From contig DAIPBO010000003.1 of the NCBI GenBank assembly GCA_036774405.1, forward strand, positions 1-64,000: 64,000 bases of DNA. Direction: 5' to 3'. The notes under the pieces were generated by a model that saw only the letters and a program-made list of their open reading frames with translations, searched no databases and was not told the DNA's origin. The stretch is from JAAYDS01 sp012729155 (GTDB lineage Bacteria > Chloroflexota > Anaerolineae > UBA1429). This document shows positions 43,103 through 51,603 of the stretch, piece after piece (within the stretch, counting starts at the first letter, position 1; the number at the start of each line of letters is the position of its first letter). The translations under genes were made by a program, and so were the position numbers.

Positions 43103-44758
43103 ATGACCAAAACCGTGATCGGTGCTGCGCTGGGCGAGTGCGTGCATGTGGCCGGCGTGTTGAGCTTTTTGCGACTGGCCCAGGAGGCGGGCTGGCGCAC
43201 CGTGTTTTTGGGGCCGGCCACGCCGGTGGCCGCCGTGGTGGCCGCCGCAGAGCGCGAGGGCGCCGAGCTGGTGGGGGTCTCGTATCGGCTGACGCCCGAG
43301 ACGGGCGAGCGGCTGCTGGGCGAGTTCGCCGAGGCCGCAGACGAGCTGCGCCAGCGCGGTGTGCGCTTTATGTTCGGTGGCACGCCGCCGGTGGCCGAGC
43401 GGGCGCGGGCGCTGGGCTTTTTCCATCGCGTCTACGATGGCTCTGAGGGGCGTGACGCGCTGCTGGGCTTTTTGCGGGGCCACGAGCAGGCGGGCGCCGC
43501 AGAGGCGCGCTATCCGCAAGAGACCATCGCGCGCATCCGCTGGAAGGCGCCCTATCCGCTGCTGCGTCACCACTATGGGCAGCCCTCACTCGCGGACACC
43601 ATCGCGGGCGTCGAACGAATCGCCGCGGCGCGTGTGCTCGACGTGGTCTCGTTGGGCACCGACCAGGATGCGCAGGAGCACTTTTTCCATCCCGAGCGGC
43701 AAGACGCGGCCCGCACGGGCGCCGGCGGCGTGCCGGTGCGCTCGGCCGAGGACTATCGTCGGCTGTACGCCGCCACGCGCCGAGGCAACCATCCGCTGAT
43801 GCGCACCTACACCGGCACCGACGATTTCATCCGCCTGGCCGAGGTCTATGTCGAGACCATCCACATCGCCTGGCCGGCGGTGCCCATCCTCTGGTTCAAC
43901 GACATGGACGGGCGCGGCCCGTGGACACTCGAGGCGTCGATCGGCGAGCATCTGGCGCTGATGGGCTGGTACGCCGAGCGCGGCATCCCCGTCGAGGTGA
44001 ACGAGCCGCACCACTGGGGCCTGCGCGATGCCCACGACGCCGTCTGCGTGGCCTCGGCCTATCTGTCGGCCTATATCGCGCGGGCCTGTGGCGTGCAAGA
44101 CTATATCGCGCAGTTGATGTTCAATAGCCCGCCGCTGGTCAATGACCGCATGGACCTGGCCAAGATGCTGGCGATGCTGGATATGGCCGAGATGCTGCAG
44201 GGCGAGACCTTTCGCGTTTGGCGACAGACGCGCACGGGCCTGCTGAGCTATCCCCAGGACGATCGCGCGGCGCGGGCGCACCTGGCGGCCAGCGTCTATC
44301 TGCAGATGGCGCTGCAGCCACACATTGTGCACGTGGTGGCCCACAGCGAGGCGCACCACGCCGCCACCGCCGACGACGTGATCGAGGCCTGTGTGATGGC
44401 CCAGCGCGCCATCGACAACGCGCTCAACGGCCAGCCCGATATGACCATGGACCCCGCCGTGCAGGCGCGACGGCGCGAGCTGCGCGACGAGGCGATGCAG
44501 ATCATCGCCGCCATCGAACGACTGGGCGCACAAGGCGTGGCTGATCCGCTGCTCGATGCCGCTACGTTGGCGCGGGCGGTGCGGCGCGGGGTGCTCGATG
44601 CGCCGCACCTGGCCAGCAACGCCTACGCACGGGGCGCAGTGATCACCGGCGTAGACGAGCGGGGCGCCTGTGTGGCGCTCGACCAGGCCACCGGCCGGCC
44701 GCAAAGCGAGGCCGAGCGACTGGCGCAGTTGCAGCAGCAGAAAGGTGAGACGCGATGA
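43103..44758 (+). CDS. Cobalamin-binding-domain protein, glutamate-mutase-epsilon-like
   Basis: A 551-residue protein. The N-terminal 125 residues look like a B12-binding domain: GECVHVAG at 11-18 supplies His15 and Gly18 of the D-x-H-x-x-G motif, with Cys in place of the Asp. VFLGPATPVAAVV, LVGVSYRLTPETGERLL and VRFMFGGTPP follow. The remaining 420 residues resemble the barrel subunit of glutamate/methylaspartate-type mutases (WFNDMDGRGPWTLEASIGEHLALMGWYAERGIPVEVNEPHHWGLRDAHDAVCVASAYLSA split over several strands). A carbon-skeleton rearrangement is inferred, not shown. The ATG at 43103 has AAAGGAG upstream; the frame is open further 5' only by chance. The next gene overlaps by 4 bp. Confidence 0.65.
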   Translation: MTKTVIGAALGECVHVAGVLSFLRLAQEAGWRTVFLGPATPVAAVVAAAEREGAELVGVSYRLTPETGERLLGEFAEAADELRQRGVRFMFGGTPPVAERARALGFFHRVYDGSEGRDALLGFLRGHEQAGAAEARYPQETIARIRWKAPYPLLRHHYGQPSLADTIAGVERIAAARVLDVVSLGTDQDAQEHFFHPERQDAARTGAGGVPVRSAEDYRRLYAATRRGNHPLMRTYTGTDDFIRLAEVYVETIHIAWPAVPILWFNDMDGRGPWTLEASIGEHLALMGWYAERGIPVEVNEPHHWGLRDAHDAVCVASAYLSAYIARACGVQDYIAQLMFNSPPLVNDRMDLAKMLAMLDMAEMLQGETFRVWRQTRTGLLSYPQDDRAARAHLAASVYLQMALQPHIVHVVAHSEAHHAATADDVIEACVMAQRAIDNALNGQPDMTMDPAVQARRRELRDEAMQIIAAIERLGAQGVADPLLDAATLARAVRRGVLDAPHLASNAYARGAVITGVDERGACVALDQATGRPQSEAERLAQLQQQKGETR

Positions 44759-45882
44759 CCCCCAAGACACGCTACACCGTCATGGGCGCGGGCAATGGCG
44801 GCAAGGCCATGGCCGCGCATCTGGCGCTGATGGGCTATCCGGTGACGCTGTACAACCGCACGGCTGACAACGTGCGGGCCATCCGCCTGCGGGGTGGCAT
44901 CGAACTGGCCGCCGAAGACGGCGTACCGCATGGCTTTGGGCGGCTTGAGCGCGTCACCAGCGATCTGGTCGAGGCGCTGGCCGATGCCGAGGTGATCCAG
45001 GTGGTGGTGCCCGCCTTTGGGCACGGGCCGCTGGCGCGGGCCATGGCCCCGCACCTGCGCGACGGTCAGCTGGTCATTCTGAACCCTGGGCGCACCGGCG
45101 GCACGCTCGAGGTGCTCAAGGCGTTGCGCGAGGGCGGCTGCACCGCCGACGTGATGTTGGCCGAGACCGCCACGCTGCTCTATGTGTGCCGCTCTGAGGG
45201 GCCGACGCAGGCGCGCATCACGCGCGTCAAAGATGCGGTGCCCATCGCGGCGCTGCCAGCCACGCGCACCAGCGAGGTGCTGGCGCGCATCAGCGACGCC
45301 TTTCCCGAGTACATCGACGGCGAGACGGTGCTGCACACGGGGCTGAACAACATGGGCGCGATCTTTCACCCCGCGCTGACGCTGCTCAACGCTGGGCGCA
45401 TCGAGTCGACCGGCGGCGATTACGAGTTCTACATCGACGGGGTGACGCCCTCGGTAGCGCGGGTGCTCGAGGCGCTCGACCGCGAGCGGGTGACAGTTGG
45501 CTCGGCGGTGGGCATCAGGGCGCAGTCGGCACGCGAGTGGTTGTCTTTGGCCTATAACGCTGTGGGCGAGACGCTGCACGACGCCATCCACAACCAGAGC
45601 GGCTACCGCGGCATCAAGGCGCCAGCCACGCTGATGCACCGCTACATCACCGAAGATGTGCCCATGAGCCTGGTGCCCATCGCGGCGCTGGGGCAGCGCT
45701 TTGGCGTGCAGGTCGAGGCCATCAACAGCCTCATCCGGCTGGCGTCCATCATCCACCAGACCGACTACTGGCGGCGCGGCCGCACGCTGGCGGTGATGGG
45801 CATCGAGCAGTTGACGGTGTCAGAGCTGCAAGAGCTGGTCTCGCGCACGGCCTGCGTGGCGCCGCAACCGTTGTACAGCTAG
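44755..45882 (+). CDS. Octopine/opine dehydrogenase family NAD(P)-binding protein
   Basis: A 375-residue dehydrogenase. The Rossmann motif is VMGAGNGGKAMAAHLALMG (about 9-27), and VVVPAFGHGPLARAMAPHL lies near residue 85. The C-terminal octopine-dehydrogenase domain shows TGLNNMGAIFHPALTLLNAGRI with the conserved N-x-x-x-H, then YYE-like EFYIDGVTPSVARVLEALDRER. The family reductively couples amino acids to keto acids or runs the reverse. Its ATG overlaps the stop of the cobalamin-binding gene, so the amino-acid product of one may feed the other. This pairing is an inference. Confidence 0.85.
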   Translation: MTPKTRYTVMGAGNGGKAMAAHLALMGYPVTLYNRTADNVRAIRLRGGIELAAEDGVPHGFGRLERVTSDLVEALADAEVIQVVVPAFGHGPLARAMAPHLRDGQLVILNPGRTGGTLEVLKALREGGCTADVMLAETATLLYVCRSEGPTQARITRVKDAVPIAALPATRTSEVLARISDAFPEYIDGETVLHTGLNNMGAIFHPALTLLNAGRIESTGGDYEFYIDGVTPSVARVLEALDRERVTVGSAVGIRAQSAREWLSLAYNAVGETLHDAIHNQSGYRGIKAPATLMHRYITEDVPMSLVPIAALGQRFGVQVEAINSLIRLASIIHQTDYWRRGRTLAVMGIEQLTVSELQELVSRTACVAPQPLYS

Positions 45883-45901
45883 CGGCAGCGGCGGCGTGCG
45901 T

Positions 45902-45931
45902 TGGACAGGGCGGCTCGCGAGCGGGTATCAT
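45902..45931 (+). promoter_or_regulatory. Possible promoter of the sulfatase gene
   Basis: TGGACA (45902-45907), 18 bp, TATCAT (45926-45931), about 30 nt before the ATG at 45962. TTGGAC at 45901 with a 19-bp spacer is the alternative. Confidence 0.4.
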
Positions 45932-45961
45932 GGCCCGCAGCCAGACCTTGCAGGAGGCGCG

Positions 45962-47347
45962 ATGCGCAGGCCCAACATCATCCTGATCTTGATGGACGAC
46001 CTCGGCTGGAAAGACCTGAGCTGCTATGGCAGCACCTTTTACGAGACGCCCAACCTCGACCATCTGGCGGCGCAGAGCGTGCGCTTCACCGACGCCTATG
46101 CGGCCTGCCCCGTCTGCTCGCCCACGCGCGCCAGCATTATGAGCGGCAAGTATCCCGCGCGGGTGGGGGTGACCAACTTTATCGGGGGGCACACCCAGGG
46201 CAAGCTGATCGACGCGCCCTACGTGCGGCAGTTGCCGCTGAGCGAGACGTCGCTGGCCACGGCGCTGCACGAGGGCGGCTATGCCACCTGGCACGTGGGC
46301 AAGTGGCACCTGGGCGAGCGCGCCTACTGGCCAGATCGCCACGGGTTCGAGGTCAACCGCGGCGGGTGCGACTGGGGCATGCCCAACCACGGCTACTTTA
46401 GCCCCTACGGCCTGCCCACCTTGCCCGACGGGCCCGAGGGCGAGTATCTGCCCGACCGGTTGATGGACGAGGCGATCGCCCTGATCGAGCGCAGCGACGG
46501 GCGGCCCTTTTTCCTCAACCTTTGGGACTATTGCGTGCACATCCCCATCCAGGCCAAGGCAGACAAGATCGCCAAGTACGAGGCCAAGGCGCGGGCGCTG
46601 GGGCTCGACCGCCAGCGCACCTTTGCCGAGGGCGAGGCCTTTCCCTGTGAGCATAAGAAGGACCAGCGGGTGACGCGCCGGCTGCTGCAGTCTGACGCCG
46701 CCTATGCCGCCATGATCGAGAGCGTCGACGAGAACATCGGGCGGCTGTTGCGGGCGCTCGAGGCGGCCGGCCAGGCCGAGCACACCATCATCATCTTTAC
46801 CTCGGACAATGGCGGGCTGGCCACGGCCGAGGGCTCGCCCACCTGCAACGCGCCGCTGGCCGAGGGCAAGGGCTGGATGTACGAGGGCGGCACCCGCGAG
46901 CCGCTGTTCATCCACTGGCCGGGGGTGGCCGCGCCGGGGGTATGCAGCACGCCGGTGACCAGCCCCGACCTGTACCCCACCATCCTCGAGATGGCGGGGC
47001 TGCCGCTGCGGCCCGAGCAGCACGTCGATGGGGTGAGCCTGGCGCCGCTGCTGCGCGGCGAGGGCGCGCTCGAGCGCGAGGCGATCTACTGGCACTATCC
47101 GCACTATGGCAACCAGGGCGGCACGCCGGGCGCCTCGCTGCGGGCCGGCGACTGGAAGCTGATCGAGTTCTACGAGGACGGCCGCCTGGAGCTGTACAAC
47201 CTGCGCGAGGATGTCTCTGAAGCGCACAACTGCGCCGCCGAGCAGCCCGAGCTGGCCACGCACCTGCACCGGCTGCTGGCGGCCTGGCGCGAGAGCGTCG
47301 CGGCGCAACTGCCCACGCCCAACCCTGACTATACACCCTGGCGCTGA
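45962..47347 (+). CDS. Sulfatase (type I, formylglycine-dependent)
   Basis: A 461-residue sulfatase. The N-terminal metal motif is LILMDDLGWKDLSCYG (Asp12-Asp13), and the modification motif is CSPTR at 52-56, where Cys52 should become formylglycine. GKWHLGE (about 115), FTSDNGG (about 280) and DLYPTILEMAGL complete the family pattern. It cleaves a sulfate ester, probably of a glycan. No secretion signal is seen, which is unusual for polysaccharide sulfatases, and no maturase gene lies in the window. The ATG at 45962 has AGGAGG upstream. Confidence 0.93.
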   Translation: MRRPNIILILMDDLGWKDLSCYGSTFYETPNLDHLAAQSVRFTDAYAACPVCSPTRASIMSGKYPARVGVTNFIGGHTQGKLIDAPYVRQLPLSETSLATALHEGGYATWHVGKWHLGERAYWPDRHGFEVNRGGCDWGMPNHGYFSPYGLPTLPDGPEGEYLPDRLMDEAIALIERSDGRPFFLNLWDYCVHIPIQAKADKIAKYEAKARALGLDRQRTFAEGEAFPCEHKKDQRVTRRLLQSDAAYAAMIESVDENIGRLLRALEAAGQAEHTIIIFTSDNGGLATAEGSPTCNAPLAEGKGWMYEGGTREPLFIHWPGVAAPGVCSTPVTSPDLYPTILEMAGLPLRPEQHVDGVSLAPLLRGEGALEREAIYWHYPHYGNQGGTPGASLRAGDWKLIEFYEDGRLELYNLREDVSEAHNCAAEQPELATHLHRLLAAWRESVAAQLPTPNPDYTPWR

Positions 47348-47372
47348 GGCGTGCGGCGCCTGGCAGCATGGC

Positions 47373-47399
47373 GAGACGGCCCTCAGCGAGGGCCGTCTC
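47373..47399. terminator. Two-way terminator-like hairpin
   Basis: GAGACGGCCCTC (47373-47384) pairs perfectly with GAGGGCCGTCTC (47388-47399), 3-nt loop, between the convergent sulfatase and oxidoreductase genes. A short T-containing tail follows on the plus strand. Confidence 0.75.
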
Positions 47400-47426
47400 T
47401 GGTTGCGAGCGGTTGGTGCAGGGCGG

Positions 47427-48479
47427 CTAGTCGAGCCGCACCTCTTTGCCCAACTCGGCGCTGAGCAGCAGCGCCTCCATCATGCGCTGCACCTCGAGGC
47501 CATCGCGCAGGGGCGACTGGCAGGGTATGCCGTCGAGCACGCAGTCGACAAAGTGGCCCGCCAGCGTATCCCACGAGGTGCTGGGCTTTTGGGGCAGCTC
47601 CACGGGGATGTCGACGGGCTGCTCATTGAGCGTCTGGTGCAGGGTAAGGGGGCGCAGCTTGGCGCCGGCTTCGGTGCCAAACAGCTCGATCTGGCCCATA
47701 TCCTCATGGTGGCTGGCCCAGAACGACTCGATGTGCAGGCCCACGCCGTTGTCAAAGCGGATAAAGCCACCGCCGTAATCGTCGGCCGCATACTGCGAGT
47801 AATAAGAGGCCGGCGGCTGATGCTCGACCATCCAGTAGCCCTGACCGCGCGGGCCGAACTTGGCGCCCGCCACGCCCAGCACGCTCACCGGCTTGGGACG
47901 GCCCAGCAGCCACCAGACCGAGTCGAGAAAATGCACGCCCATGTCACGAAAGGCGCCGCCACCCTTTTGGATGAAATGCACGCCGCCTTTGTTGGCGCCG
48001 GGGATGCCGATGCGCCGTACGCTGCGCGAGTGGGCATAGTAGAGCTCGCCAAAGAACCCCTGGCGCGCCAGGCCGCCCAGGTATTGCACCGGGTCTGAAA
48101 AGCGCATCGAGAGCGACATCATGTTGACCACGCCGGCGGCCTCGGCCGCCTCGACCAGCGTGCGCGCGGCGTCTTCTGAATCGGCCAGTGGCTTGGTGAC
48201 GAGCACATGCTTGCCGTTGCGCACGGCCTCGAGGGCGATGGGCACGTGCCACTGGTTGGGCGTGCCCACCATCACGGCGTCGATATCCGGGTCCTGGCAC
48301 ATCAGCTTGTAGTCGGTATAGAACTTGACGGGCTCGGGCAGCTCGCTGGCAAAGGCCTCCATGCGATCCTGCAAGAGGTCGCACAGGGCGGTGACACTGC
48401 TCCGGGGGTTAGCAGCCAGGGCGCGGCCGTTGGAGCGACCGATGCCCATGCCGACGACGCAGATCCTAACCTTGTCCAT
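47427..48479 (-). CDS. Gfo/Idh/MocA-family oxidoreductase
   Basis: A 350-residue sugar or inositol dehydrogenase-like protein. The Rossmann region is ICVVGMGIGRSNGRALA. VGTPNQWHVPIALEAVRNGKHVLVTKPLADS carries the usual EKP motif as TKP, whose Lys is the likely catalytic base. The C-terminal half has RRIGIPGANKGGVHFIQKGGGAFRDMGVHFLDSVWWLLG, including the D-x-G-x-H segment. The ATG at 48479 was chosen; the 739-codon open frame above it is an artefact of antisense reading through the divergent dehydrogenase. Divergence from that gene suggests shared control of a sugar pathway. Confidence 0.92.
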   Translation of the reverse strand: MDKVRICVVGMGIGRSNGRALAANPRSSVTALCDLLQDRMEAFASELPEPVKFYTDYKLMCQDPDIDAVMVGTPNQWHVPIALEAVRNGKHVLVTKPLADSEDAARTLVEAAEAAGVVNMMSLSMRFSDPVQYLGGLARQGFFGELYYAHSRSVRRIGIPGANKGGVHFIQKGGGAFRDMGVHFLDSVWWLLGRPKPVSVLGVAGAKFGPRGQGYWMVEHQPPASYYSQYAADDYGGGFIRFDNGVGLHIESFWASHHEDMGQIELFGTEAGAKLRPLTLHQTLNEQPVDIPVELPQKPSTSWDTLAGHFVDCVLDGIPCQSPLRDGLEVQRMMEALLLSAELGKEVRLD

Positions 48480-48515
48480 GAGTAGCACTCCTTGTGTGTG
48501 GCGCAGACTGGGGGC

Positions 48516-48544
48516 ATGGTAGCGCGGGCGGGACGCGGGCGCAA
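48516..48544 (-). promoter_or_regulatory. Promoter of the Gfo/Idh gene (TTGCGC class)
   Basis: On the minus strand TTGCGC (48544-48539), 17 bp, TACCAT (48521-48516), 37 nt before the ATG at 48479. Confidence 0.5.
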
Positions 48545-48550
48545 GGACAG

Positions 48551-48580
48551 TTCGACAGCCGGGTGCGATCGGCCTAGGAT
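48551..48580 (+). promoter_or_regulatory. Promoter of the zinc dehydrogenase gene
   Basis: TTCGAC (48551-48556), 18 bp, TAGGAT (48575-48580), 28 nt before the ATG at 48609. Back to back with the divergent promoter 6 bp away. Confidence 0.45.
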
Positions 48581-48608
48581 GTTCGCATTGTGCACAGGGA
48601 GGGTAGCG

Positions 48609-49625
48609 ATGCGCGTAGCGATGCTGCGGCAGGCCGGCGAGGTGGTCATCGAAGAGGCGCCCATGCTGGCGCCGTCGGCGGGTGAGGTGCTGATAGAGGT
48701 GGCCTATGCGGGCGTGTGCGGGTCTGACCTGCACTCGTTCGAGGGCACGCACCCCTTCAGGCAGCCGCCGGTGGTGCTGGGGCACGAGGTGGCGGGCACC
48801 ATCGCCGCGTTGGGCGAGGGGGTGACGGGCCTGACGGTGGGCCAGGCGGTGACGGTCATGCCCTATACGCACTGTGGCGTCTGCGCGCAATGCCGGCTGG
48901 GGCGCACCAACACCTGCCTCAACAAGGTGGTGCCGGGCCTGGGCGGCTGGCAAGGCACCTTTGCCGAGTATTTTGTCAGCCGTGCCGAGATCGTCTACCC
49001 GCTCGACCAGATCGGGCTGCGGCGCGGCGTGCTGGCTGAGCCTCTGGCGGTGGGCGTGCATGCGGCGCGTCGCGGGCTGGTGGGGCCTGGCACGCGGGCG
49101 CTGGTGCTCGGCGGCGGCACCATTGGGCTGTTCACCGCGCTGGCGGCGCACCTGGCGGGGGCCGAGAGCGTGGCGCTCACCGACCTGTCGCCGCACAACC
49201 TGGCGCTGGCGAGGGTGCTGGGCGCCGACGATGTGTATGACGCCAGCGACGCGGGCCTGGTGCCGCGGGTGCGCAGCGACTATCTCGACGGGTTCGATGT
49301 GGTGTTCCTGGCGAGCGCCGCCAAAGCCACGGTGGCGCAGGCGCTGGCACTGGCGCGGCGCGGCGGGCGCATTGTCATCATCGCGCTGTTCGCGGGGGCG
49401 GTGCCGCTGGTGCTCTCTGCCCTGACGGTGAACGAGCTGGACCTGGTGGGCACGCAGATCTATACCGATGAGGATTTTCGCACGGCGTTGAGCTATCTGG
49501 CTGCGGCGCCGCACGCGCACGATGGGGTCATCACTCACGAGTTGCCGCTCGAGCAGGCGCAAGAGGCGCTGGCACTGATGCTGCGACGCGACGAGCCGGT
49601 GGTCAAGGTGCTGCTGCGCCCGTGA
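48609..49625 (+). CDS. Zinc-dependent medium-chain alcohol/polyol dehydrogenase
   Basis: A 338-residue MDR enzyme. Catalytic zinc ligands are in GVCGSDLHSFEG (Cys about 38) and GHEVAGTI (His-Glu about 60). The structural zinc lobe has CGVCAQCRLGRTNTC. The nucleotide motif is VLGGGTIGLFTALAAHLAG. Overall it resembles sorbitol/threonine/butanediol-type dehydrogenases; the polyol substrate is unknown. The ATG at 48609 has GGGAGGG upstream. It is divergent from the Gfo/Idh gene and followed by an MFS transporter gene with its own promoter. Confidence 0.92.
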   Translation: MRVAMLRQAGEVVIEEAPMLAPSAGEVLIEVAYAGVCGSDLHSFEGTHPFRQPPVVLGHEVAGTIAALGEGVTGLTVGQAVTVMPYTHCGVCAQCRLGRTNTCLNKVVPGLGGWQGTFAEYFVSRAEIVYPLDQIGLRRGVLAEPLAVGVHAARRGLVGPGTRALVLGGGTIGLFTALAAHLAGAESVALTDLSPHNLALARVLGADDVYDASDAGLVPRVRSDYLDGFDVVFLASAAKATVAQALALARRGGRIVIIALFAGAVPLVLSALTVNELDLVGTQIYTDEDFRTALSYLAAAPHAHDGVITHELPLEQAQEALALMLRRDEPVVKVLLRP

Positions 49626-49633
49626 GCACGCCT

Positions 49634-49662
49634 TTGGCGCCCGCACGGGTTTGCCGTATAGT
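49634..49662 (+). promoter_or_regulatory. Promoter of the MFS gene (TTGGCG class)
   Basis: TTGGCG (49634-49639), 17 bp, TATAGT (49657-49662), 31 nt before the ATG at 49693. Confidence 0.6.
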
Positions 49663-49692
49663 CGAGCCTAACATGCTGACGAGGATGGTTCT

Positions 49693-50940
49693 ATGAGATT
49701 GCCCAAGCTGCTGCCCTGGCAGCGCACCCTGTGGGCCGCGATGTTTGTGCAGATCCTGTCGCTGATGGCGTTCCAGGCGGGGTATATCCTCATCCCCTAC
49801 TATATTCAAGACCTGGGCATCACCGACCTGAACGACGTGGCGCGCTGGACGGGGGCCTACCAGTCGGTGGGCTCGGTGTCGTTCGCGCTCTTCACACCGA
49901 TCTGGGGGGCTTTGGGCGACCGCTTTGGGCGCAAGCCCAACCTGGTGCGCGCCACCATTGGCACAGCCGTGATGATGGCGGTGACCGCCTTTGTGCAGAC
50001 GCCCACGCAGCTGTTGATTGTGCGCTTTTTGCAGGGGATCTTTACCGGCACGCCATCGGCCTCGACGGTGCTGGTGGCGGCGAGCGTGCCCAAGAAGCAG
50101 ATCGCCTTTGCGCTGGGCATGTTGCAGACGGCCTTTTTTGTGGGCATCTCGGTGGGGCCGATGATGGGCGGCTGGATCGGCGATGCCGTGGGCTACAAAG
50201 AGACGTTCCTGATCTCGTCGGCGGTGGTGGTGGTGGCGGTGCTGATGGCCATCTTTGGCACCGTCGAGCCCGAGCGCGACGCCGAGGAGCTGGCAGCGGC
50301 CCAGAAAGGCTCTCGTAACCCGCTGGCCGGCTTTGGCGAGATATTCCACAATCCGGTGCTGGCGGGGCTGATTCTGGTGAACCTGATGCTGAGCCTGACA
50401 TTCAGCGTCATCTCGCCGGCCATGCCGATCTTGATTCAGCAGATCGTCAAGGCGGGGGTGCAACCGGCTTCGGTGGCCGGCACCGTGACGGGCGTTGGCG
50501 CTATCACAGCGGCCATCGCGGCGGTGACGGTGGGCAAACTGAGCGACCGCCTGGGGCACCGGCGCACCACGCTGTTCGGCATGATCGGCACGGCGCTGTT
50601 CTATGTGCCGATGGGCCTGGCCGGCACGCCCCTGGTGCTGGGCACGTTCTCGGCGCTTCAGGGGCTGTTCCGCGGTGGCATTGGCCCCAGCCTGAGCGCC
50701 ATGCTGGTGGATAGCGTCCCCAAAGATCGCACGGGCGTGGCGCTGGGCCTCAACAGCAGCGCAGCCTCGGCGGGGTTTGGCCTGGGGCCGATGATCGGCG
50801 CTGCCGTGGTGGCGGCAGTCAACACGCGGGCGCCCTTTTTCGTGGCGGCAGGCATGTTCGGCGTGGTGTGCGTGGTGGCGTCCATCGCCGGGCGACGGGC
50901 CGAACAGGCTGCGTTGTCGGCTGAGGCGGCCGAGGCCTAG
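49693..50940 (+). CDS. MFS transporter (drug/metabolite exporter-like)
   Basis: A 415-residue, twelve-span major facilitator. The loop 2-3 motif is GALGDRFGRKPNL (motif A), and the second half has KLSDRLGHRRTTLFG. TM5 carries a motif-C-like segment, GMLQTAFFVGISVGPMMGGWIGD, which is typical of proton-coupled exporters of the DHA1 group. The substrate is unknown. The ATG at 49693 has GAGGATGG upstream. It lies between a polyol-dehydrogenase gene and the c-di-AMP riboswitch, without clear functional ties to either. Confidence 0.9.
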   Translation: MRLPKLLPWQRTLWAAMFVQILSLMAFQAGYILIPYYIQDLGITDLNDVARWTGAYQSVGSVSFALFTPIWGALGDRFGRKPNLVRATIGTAVMMAVTAFVQTPTQLLIVRFLQGIFTGTPSASTVLVAASVPKKQIAFALGMLQTAFFVGISVGPMMGGWIGDAVGYKETFLISSAVVVVAVLMAIFGTVEPERDAEELAAAQKGSRNPLAGFGEIFHNPVLAGLILVNLMLSLTFSVISPAMPILIQQIVKAGVQPASVAGTVTGVGAITAAIAAVTVGKLSDRLGHRRTTLFGMIGTALFYVPMGLAGTPLVLGTFSALQGLFRGGIGPSLSAMLVDSVPKDRTGVALGLNSSAASAGFGLGPMIGAAVVAAVNTRAPFFVAAGMFGVVCVVASIAGRRAEQAALSAEAAEA

Positions 50941-50978
50941 GGGCGCGTCTCGGCGCGGATTCTTGAGCGTTTTGGCGG

Positions 50979-51007
50979 TTGACCGTTTTGACATAGTGGC
51001 TTAGAAT
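50979..51007 (+). promoter_or_regulatory. Sigma70 promoter driving the c-di-AMP riboswitch transcript
   Basis: TTGACC (50979-50984), 17 bp, TAGAAT (51002-51007). Transcription should begin near 51014, just before the aptamer. Confidence 0.7.
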
Positions 51008-51020
51008 GAACTTGGAAAAC

Positions 51021-51160
51021 CGAATAGCAGCAGCCTAATCTCCAGTACGCTGGAGAGCGGAGGAACCAGACCGTGGGGTGCATCTCGTTTGCGCGAGAGG
51101 GGCAGCTACCAGCCCTAACCCGTCAGCTAACTTCGCAGGCAATGGCAGAGGCAAAGTCAA
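51021..51160 (+). ncRNA. c-di-AMP riboswitch (ydaO/yuaA class)
   Basis: The segment carries the conserved blocks of the ydaO-yuaA aptamer in order: CCTAATCTCC (51034-51043), GCGGAGGAACC (51057-51067), GTGGGGTGCATC (51073-51084), GCCCTAACCCGTCAGCTAAC (51112-51131) and TTCGCAGGC (51132-51140). CCGTCAGCTAAC-N3-GCAGGC is the most diagnostic. The element lies between a sigma70 promoter and a terminator, upstream of a c-di-AMP receptor gene. In this class ligand binding normally favours termination, so high c-di-AMP should lower receptor synthesis. Confidence 0.88.
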
Positions 51161-51168
51161 CGCGTTGC

Positions 51169-51198
51169 GCGCTCCGGGCCTGTGCCGGGGCGCTTTTT
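51169..51198 (+). terminator. Riboswitch expression platform: intrinsic terminator
   Basis: GCGCTCCGG (51169-51177) pairs with CCGGGGCGC (51185-51193) with one wobble, 7-nt loop, then TTTTT (51194-51198), 35 nt before the receptor ATG. Confidence 0.85.
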
Positions 51199-51233
51199 GG
51201 TTATACCATGGCCCGTTGTAGGAGGGGGAACCG

Positions 51234-51560
51234 ATGAAACTCGTGTTCAGCATCGTCAACCGCGACGACCGCGACGCCCTGCGACAGGCACTGATGGACG
51301 AAGGTTTCCAGGCGACGGTGGTGTCGACCACGGGTGGTTTTCTGCGAGAGGGCAATGCCACGTTTATGATCGGCGTGGATGACGACAAAGTGCCCGCTGT
51401 AATGCGTATCCTGAAGGATACGTGCCACACGCGCACGCGGACGGTGTATCCCACGCCGCCGCTGGTCGAGATGGCGCCGCTGATCTCAGAGCCGATCGAG
51501 GTGCAGGTGGGCGGCGCGGTGGTGTTCGTGGTGCCGGTAGACGAGTATCAGCGCTTCTGA
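51234..51560 (+). CDS. Cyclic-di-AMP receptor, PstA/DarA family
   Basis: A 108-residue PII-like protein. KLVFSIVNRDDRDALRQALMDEGFQATVVSTTGGFLREGNATFMIGVDDDKVPAVMRIL shows the family layout: ferredoxin-like beta strands, the TTGGFL-REGN T-loop base, and the GVDDDKV turn; the STTGGF and REGN parts bind c-di-AMP in PstA/DarA structures. The C-terminal strand is VGGAVVFVVPVDEYQRF. It should form a trimer that senses c-di-AMP in the cytoplasm; its output partner is unknown even in model species. The ATG at 51234 has GGAGGGGG upstream. It stands alone behind the c-di-AMP riboswitch. Confidence 0.93.
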   Translation: MKLVFSIVNRDDRDALRQALMDEGFQATVVSTTGGFLREGNATFMIGVDDDKVPAVMRILKDTCHTRTRTVYPTPPLVEMAPLISEPIEVQVGGAVVFVVPVDEYQRF

Positions 51561-51603
51561 CATTTGACGATACCCTGGCCGCAAAGGCGCGGCCGTTGCT
51601 TCC

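Noticed and set aside
48480..49646. N-terminal extension of the Gfo/Idh frame to 739 codons
   Set aside because: The extension runs antisense through the zinc dehydrogenase gene. The Rossmann start and a ribosome-binding site place the ATG at 48479.
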